DNA of 17,427 nt, from assembly GCA_024276815.1 (NCBI GenBank), contig JAJRWM010000081.1:1-17427 (forward strand), given 5' to 3'. Under the pieces are notes generated by a model. That model did no database searches, had not been told where the DNA came from, and worked only from the letters and a program-made list of their open reading frames with translations. The position numbers and the translations under genes are program-made. Positions 15,701 through 17,427 of the stretch are shown piece by piece (within the stretch, counting starts at the first letter, position 1; each line of letters starts with the position of its first letter). This DNA is from a bacterium. GTDB lineage: Bacteria > JACRDZ01 > JAJRWM01.

Positions 15701-17427
15701 TCGCACCCCCGAAGGATTCGTTTAATGTTATAGGCGGCGTGATATAGGTGTCCTTGGGAGACCGGGTGATTAAAAAGTAGCCGCTGGGCGGGACCTTTAA
15801 CTGGGAGCCGCTTTCTGAGGTCAGGATGATGACGGGATGTTTTTGTTCCGTCAGCGTCTCGGAAAAATTCAGCGCCATGGCAAAAGGCACGCCGACTTTT
15901 GGCTGGTTATAGGTGATTTTCACATCGCCCGGTTTCACCAATGACCAGGTTACCAGGTCGGGCTTGATTAAATCAAAGGTTGCCGTAACGTATTGAGGCT
16001 CGCTGACCTGGCCGACCGCGTCCTGAAATTTAACGTAGATTCTTTTTCTCAAGGCTTCTTCCGAGAGACTGTAGCCTCTTTCAATAGCGAACTTCTCAGC
16101 CGGGCTGATCGCGAACTCAAACTCCTTGTTTTTCTGATATTCTTCCCATTTGGCGCCGTAGAAATTGGCGTCTTCTGAAAGCATGACCAGCGCCGCGCCC
16201 TCAGCGTCAAGCTTTAAGTGAACCCGGGCAGATTTGATGTAATCACCTTCCTCAATAATGATACTGGAAGCAAAGGAGGTGATGGTTTCCAGAACGGATT
16301 TTTGAACTAGAGTGTCTTTTTCGGTCAGCCGGTTGCCGGCCAGGTCAAAGGCGTCAACGATTTTTATTTGCCAGTCGCCGCCATTTTCGAAGCTCAAGGG
16401 TATGTTGGCGCTGATATAAGTGTCGTTGGCGGAATTGGTGGTGATAAAGCTACCCTTGGCCGTCACTGTCGGGTCAACCCCAGAGCTTTTGATAATCAGG
16501 TGCGGCTCTTTTGTCGGGTCCAGAGATTCCTTGAACACCGCTAATACCTGGAAGGGCTGCCCCAGTCTTGGCGTCGGGAAATCATAGAAAAGAACCTGCG
16601 GCGGCTGGGTGTCCAGATTGGTTTTTGCGCTGACCGTACTGGTAATGTTACCCTGCGCGTCTTTGTACTTGACATAAATTGTTTTCTCGCCATTCTCAGG
16701 AGAAAGAGTGAAGCGGCGTTCGGCCTGAAACATGCCCCATTCGCTGTCCGCAAAGTCGGGGGATTCGCTAACAATCATGTAGGTGAATTCCGCGCCGGAT
16801 GAAGCTGTTATCAGATTTACTTCAGGATCGTTTATGAGTTCTCCCTCGGCGACCTTGAGAAAGGTTGGCTCCAGGTTGTCTTTGTCGTCCATTTTGTTGT
16901 CAGCCCAGTCGTAGACATCACTTACAGTCATGGTGATGTTTTCTTTCAGCTTCTCGTCAAGGGTGATCGGGGGCGAGATGTAGGTGTCGTTGTTTTGCCT
17001 GGTGGTGACAAAATCTCCCCGTTCGCTGATGGTTGTTTCTCCCTCGCTGTTTCGCAATGTTATCCGGGGCGGGTACTCGTGATTGAGGGATTCGTTGAAA
17101 TAAAGCCGTATGGTGAAAGATTGATCCGCTGTCACCGGCAGGGAAAAATCATAGGAAACCAGCTCAGGTTTTTGGGTGTCCAGGTTTATTTTGACCAGTT
17201 GAGGCTCCGAAATTACGCCCTTGGCGTCTTTGGTCAGAAGATACAAGGTCTTTTCAGCGTCGCCCTCGCTTAAGGTGAAAGGCAGGGTTTCCTGCCAAGG
17301 CTGCCAGGGAGCTTCGGCAAAGGTTGGGTCTTCACTGATTTGAACGCTGGCGATATCTTCCAGGTTGAGGAATAAATGTATCTTGCGGTTCGCGCTGTAA
17401 CGACCCTCGATGATACTGACACCGCTG
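9102..17427 (-). CDS. Giant mosaic surface/secreted protein with Ig-like repeats and four beta-helix domains, N-terminus outside window
   Basis: The frame is open from the window edge to TAA 9104-9102, giving 2,774 visible residues. TTG 17246 is the first possible start inside the window, but the 60 codons before it continue the same repeat pattern (SVQISEDPTFAEAPWQPW), so the true start lies outside. In order: alternating A and B Ig-like repeats (17427-15346), beta-helix 1, a Pro/Glu-rich linker, a B-A-A-A-B-A-B-A run (14267-11920), beta-helix 2, a Lys/Pro linker, B-A, beta-helix 3, a short linker, beta-helix 4. A repeats share LSEDxxFxxAxWxxF and IYLxxKDxAGN, a pattern common in bacterial surface proteins. 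B repeats share FxESLN, NDTY and DxAGN. The protein ends right after beta-helix 4, with no sorting tag or beta-barrel, so its secretion route must be judged from the missing N-terminus. An adhesive, structural or glycan-binding role is inference. Confidence 0.93.
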   Translation of the reverse strand, partial: SGVSIIEGRYSANRKIHLFLNLEDIASVQISEDPTFAEAPWQPWQETLPFTLSEGDAEKTLYLLTKDAKGVISEPQLVKINLDTQKPELVSYDFSLPVTADQSFTIRLYFNESLNHEYPPRITLRNSEGETTISERGDFVTTRQNNDTYISPPITLDEKLKENITMTVSDVYDWADNKMDDKDNLEPTFLKVAEGELINDPEVNLITASSGAEFTYMIVSESPDFADSEWGMFQAERRFTLSPENGEKTIYVKYKDAQGNITSTVSAKTNLDTQPPQVLFYDFPTPRLGQPFQVLAVFKESLDPTKEPHLIIKSSGVDPTVTAKGSFITTNSANDTYISANIPLSFENGGDWQIKIVDAFDLAGNRLTEKDTLVQKSVLETITSFASSIIIEEGDYIKSARVHLKLDAEGAALVMLSEDANFYGAKWEEYQKNKEFEFAISPAEKFAIERGYSLSEEALRKRIYVKFQDAVGQVSEPQYVTATFDLIKPDLVTWSLVKPGDVKITYNQPKVGVPFAMALNFSETLTEQKHPVIILTSESGSQLKVPPSGYFLITRSPKDTYITPPITLNESFGGAIKLAISGVADLAGNTMEAETQTLVMDITPPVIASFRVKEGLLVDSPEIHLAITGQDIDAIKISEDPSFKNEEWRVYQEEVPFTLSSGEGHKYIYLLARDFAGNSAPANSTSVNLTTPLEASELRGKLANSQTLTAANSPYLVRGELVVPAGIELSIEAGVKIFFAPLSFNGQISQKGRLIVGGVLKCLGTPEAPVIMTTSIPGPPVIPWSGITFTNFNDQEQSLLKYTVIQHANEAVYCRSSSPTIFGCQLSDNFSYAVKATQFSSPRVENTLISGSGKSAVYSDRSAPYFLASHFKNNKVVVISINNYQEKKPVLENCLLENNQGKYRGPVKEINGGGGKSVRPLLEETPQAEPATGNLTSPPESTPEVKTPVPETAPPLSSLSAPDKEMKQAEVITKFPGETEKAAAEPEPAEEPKPEIKTEPVAGTEEEQAKSVKPAEAVASSLPLTVPSAVPASLPVPAAEAVPAIAETVRPAPDTIPPKVVMLTPPDPKTDRQSWKFTINYSEEMAEEPLPTILITDNHHNSRSPDNKQWLDPKTFVAELDNPGRELEGEISIEIEGATDRAGNRQTSHSQELFTFDTKPPQLRSFKILEGGETNHRDLTVLIEADEATHLRLASQPEFKAAAWQAFTNKVSLSLPETEGRQTIKLQLKDRAGNKTDIYSLAIVYKAPDLTPPTLNSFSVKEGEETPTRKITLLINADDADFMLLGTNPRLTDSDWRPFKREVAFKLPAEEGKHNIYLRLKDNAGNQTSIFSIAATYRIPDTTPPTLASFSVKEGEETPARKITLLIDTDDADFMRLGGAPDLTGATWQTFSGATSYTLPEQEGKYNIYLQLKDRAGNLSEIFSTGVRYRVPDTERPYINYVRINGAAVSGEEFTLSLVFSEPLNPDIPPDIQFFIDQNQFRIERTGHFETTEIHNDTYVTQSLSLKNKPSGKVSVAVSLAEDISGNIMKPFLHSLFTFDQSPPEIIEFAAADGEIVAAPKVSLRLEAKDAYVMRLSEDRDFPNAEWQPFKQQFDFDLSEEPGGKLIYLQLQDNAGNLSETVSLPVKYRPLPPTDDTPPRISNLEIIGRAERGKPFRLNLEFNESLNPEIKPDIVLTNNQGFELKIEPNGKYAKTVRDNDTYLTASITLDQRLEPHVYLQLGGFEDLAGNRLTAREQKLFDLDLTPPRLNNFYCEEGAVTETPRVTLIIEAEEAVRMRIAEQDDFADAPWVDYQDELVMDLSPEPGAKTIKLRLADKLDNKTDLFSLDLKYVPPLPENHLKGSLGEDRALTMELSPYVVHGLLVVEKGVTLTIEKGVEVQFTPLTENGHTTQLSGLLVKGALKAAGESDRLITFTSNKKDKLPGDWAGITFRNGKAKKTLFNYCLVEYAVNGITCDGSSPLISDCIIKLCQDAGIVVINFAGPRILNSEIRDNSIGVDARRAFPKIEDSYIYNNKIGIRSRNNYLGKAPQLLNVHLENNNTRDIMGLVRKTEPASPKTDSVSRSESAKPKAKPAVKKPLEQTRVKPPAILKETTAPQKATAITPAETRTPGVKKQPLKKDTTPPVILAADHKEPQTGQPFKVEFTFSESLDAKSPPTIKLVSGNGREQMFPEGRFGKNKRSNDTYIVYLKSLDQSLTGTLTLKLSGARDLAGNKASQYTGEPFTVRTEPPRLREFTILEGPEITTPLINIRIEAENAAQMMLSEDFYFKTAIWQSFKESTTYELSSDDGPKTIFIKLKNKDGAESEVGQARTFLKLFEGTRISGELKESVTLKAEKSPYLIKGLLTIPRGITLRIEAGTVLRFTSLTVNSRVIQRGRIVVKGRLLAQGTADKRVVFTSSYPLPKPNDWGGIRFENTPAEQPSLLEYCLVEYADNGITCSTASPLFNKCEVRYNRNHGISLFNFSEIRLFESVIANNGKSGINCNKSGPILALNTFTNNEIGITVENSYTSYPKVYQNKFINNRRGDISGKVITQVTPPSLFSKTSPTTPGKADEIKQTSKAAALGKTVLRGSLNAKLILTPEKGPYVVMGRYVITRFGQFTVSPGVKLIFAPLMENNLEESGALIVEGLLVAKGKRNQPITFTSVPGSPKPGSWKGIQINNGNSGQVSVIEYAVIENADSGIFIKMSPARISFNTIRNNKNGIYCSNFSSAVISNNKIVDNIYYGILCRQSTTQINSNIITRNDVGIKLTASEPKPRLKKNKVTGNFSDDIITE
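9738..9833 (-). other. Short linker 3 of the giant protein
   Basis: About 32 residues of Ser/Thr/Pro/Lys-rich sequence (TPPSLFSKTSPTTPGKADE) join beta-helix 3 directly to beta-helix 4, without Ig-like repeats between them. Confidence 0.6.
9834..10478 (-). other. Beta-helix domain 3 of the giant protein
   Basis: The cap SPYLIKGLLTIPRGITLRIE leads into GTVLRFTSL, GRIVVKGRLLAQGT, VVFTSS and DWGGIRFEN. Coils follow, including LLEYCLVEYADNGITC, FNKCEVRYNRNHGISL and NTFTNNEIGITV. It ends NNRRGDISGKV. The DWGGI codons contain a run of eight G (coding strand, 10197-10204). Confidence 0.8.
11069..11282 (-). other. Lys/Pro/Ala-rich linker 2 of the giant protein
   Basis: About 71 residues of low complexity, with stretches such as AKPKAKPAVKKPLEQ and ETRTPGVKKQPLKKD, run from the end of beta-helix 2 to DTTPPV, which opens the next B repeat. 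The composition suggests a flexible, positively charged spacer. Confidence 0.65.
11283..11919 (-). other. Beta-helix domain 2 of the giant protein
   Basis: ENHLKGSLGEDRALT and SPYVVHGLLVVEKGVTLTIE form the cap, followed by VEVQFTPL, GLLVKGALKAAGE, ITFTSNK and DWAGITFRN. Coils include FNYCLVEYAVNGITCDG, ISDCIIKLCQDAGIVV, LNSEIRDNSIGVDARR and EDSYIYNNKIGIRSRN. It ends DIMGLV. Confidence 0.8.
13116..13943 (-). repeat. Three head-to-tail 276-bp (92-residue) A-type Ig-like units
   Basis: Units at 13943-13668, 13667-13392 and 13391-13116 are each exactly 92 codons, with no linker. The second and third share about 56 of 92 residues by hand count, including SFSVKEGEETP and RKITLLI. They also share long near-identical DNA stretches (around 13302 and 13578). 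This points to tandem duplication inside the gene. Elsewhere A units alternate with B units. Confidence 0.85.
14268..14705 (-). other. Pro/Glu/Ala-rich linker 1 of the giant protein
   Basis: About 146 residues rich in P, E, A and T run from the end of beta-helix 1 to DTIPPKV, the start of a B repeat. Typical stretches are EPEPAEEPKPEIKTEPV and VPASLPVPAAEAVPAI. No fold is expected; it is likely an extended acidic spacer. Confidence 0.7.
14706..15345 (-). other. Beta-helix domain 1 of the giant protein
   Basis: ELRGKLANSQTLT and SPYLVRGELVVPAGIELSIE form the cap, followed by VKIFFAPL, GRLIVGGVLKCLGT and PWSGITFTN. The later coils are less regular than in the other three domains (SAVYSDRSAPYFLASHFKNN). 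It ends NNQGKYRGPV, where linker 1 begins. Confidence 0.75.

Noticed and set aside
17244-17246. TTG as the true start of the giant protein
   Set aside because: The 60 codons upstream are open and continue the A-repeat pattern up to the window edge; the residues after the TTG are the middle of a repeat, not a signal peptide.
9102-17427. Classical type V autotransporter
   Set aside because: Beta-helix content is suggestive, but the C-terminus ends on a beta-helix with no beta-barrel translocator domain.

Overview
The window holds about 17.4 kb of densely coding DNA of moderate GC content from an uncultured-looking diderm bacterium. A Bat (Bacteroides aerotolerance) operon, a SurA/PrsA-type peptidyl-prolyl isomerase and a giant multidomain secreted protein of more than 2,770 residues together fit an FCB-like or related candidate-phylum lineage. 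No rRNA or phylogenetic marker is present, so I do not name a phylum. No tRNA, rRNA, CRISPR array, transposase or phage gene was seen.

Plus strand, 1-7016: the C-terminal part of a parvulin-type isomerase, then a Bat cluster in the order short BatD-like protein, BatA, BatB, BatC, intrinsic terminator, BatD, BatE. The first four Bat genes overlap or nearly touch, as expected for one transcript. BatA and BatB are membrane-anchored von Willebrand A proteins with complete MIDAS motifs. BatC and BatE carry TPRs, and BatD is a large periplasmic beta-rich protein with one C-terminal membrane helix. The family is thought to form an envelope complex. MoxR and DUF58, its usual partners, are not in the window.

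The most striking local anomaly is a pair of in-frame TAA codons in this operon. One (469-471) sits between the charged n-region and the hydrophobic core of what is otherwise a perfect signal peptide on the short BatD-like protein. The other (6813-6815) sits between the last membrane helix of BatE and a 66-residue SH3-like domain that continues in the same frame to 7016. Each could come from a single CAA-to-TAA change. TAA also ends ordinary genes here, so a wholesale genetic code change is unlikely. Sequencing error, strain-level decay and programmed readthrough remain open.

Minus strand, 9020-7099: a YbgC-type acyl-CoA thioesterase and the cofactor-independent phosphoglycerate mutase GpmI, coupled by an ATGA overlap and preceded by a good extended -10 promoter.

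Minus strand, 17427-9102: one open frame running off the window edge. It is a mosaic of ten short Ig-like repeats (type A, about 92 residues), seven longer Ig-like repeats (type B, about 115 residues, most with an NDTY motif), four right-handed beta-helix domains of about 212 residues, and three low-complexity linkers, each directly after a beta-helix. It looks like a cell-surface or secreted structural or adhesive protein. Its N-terminus is outside the window and its ligand cannot be told from sequence.
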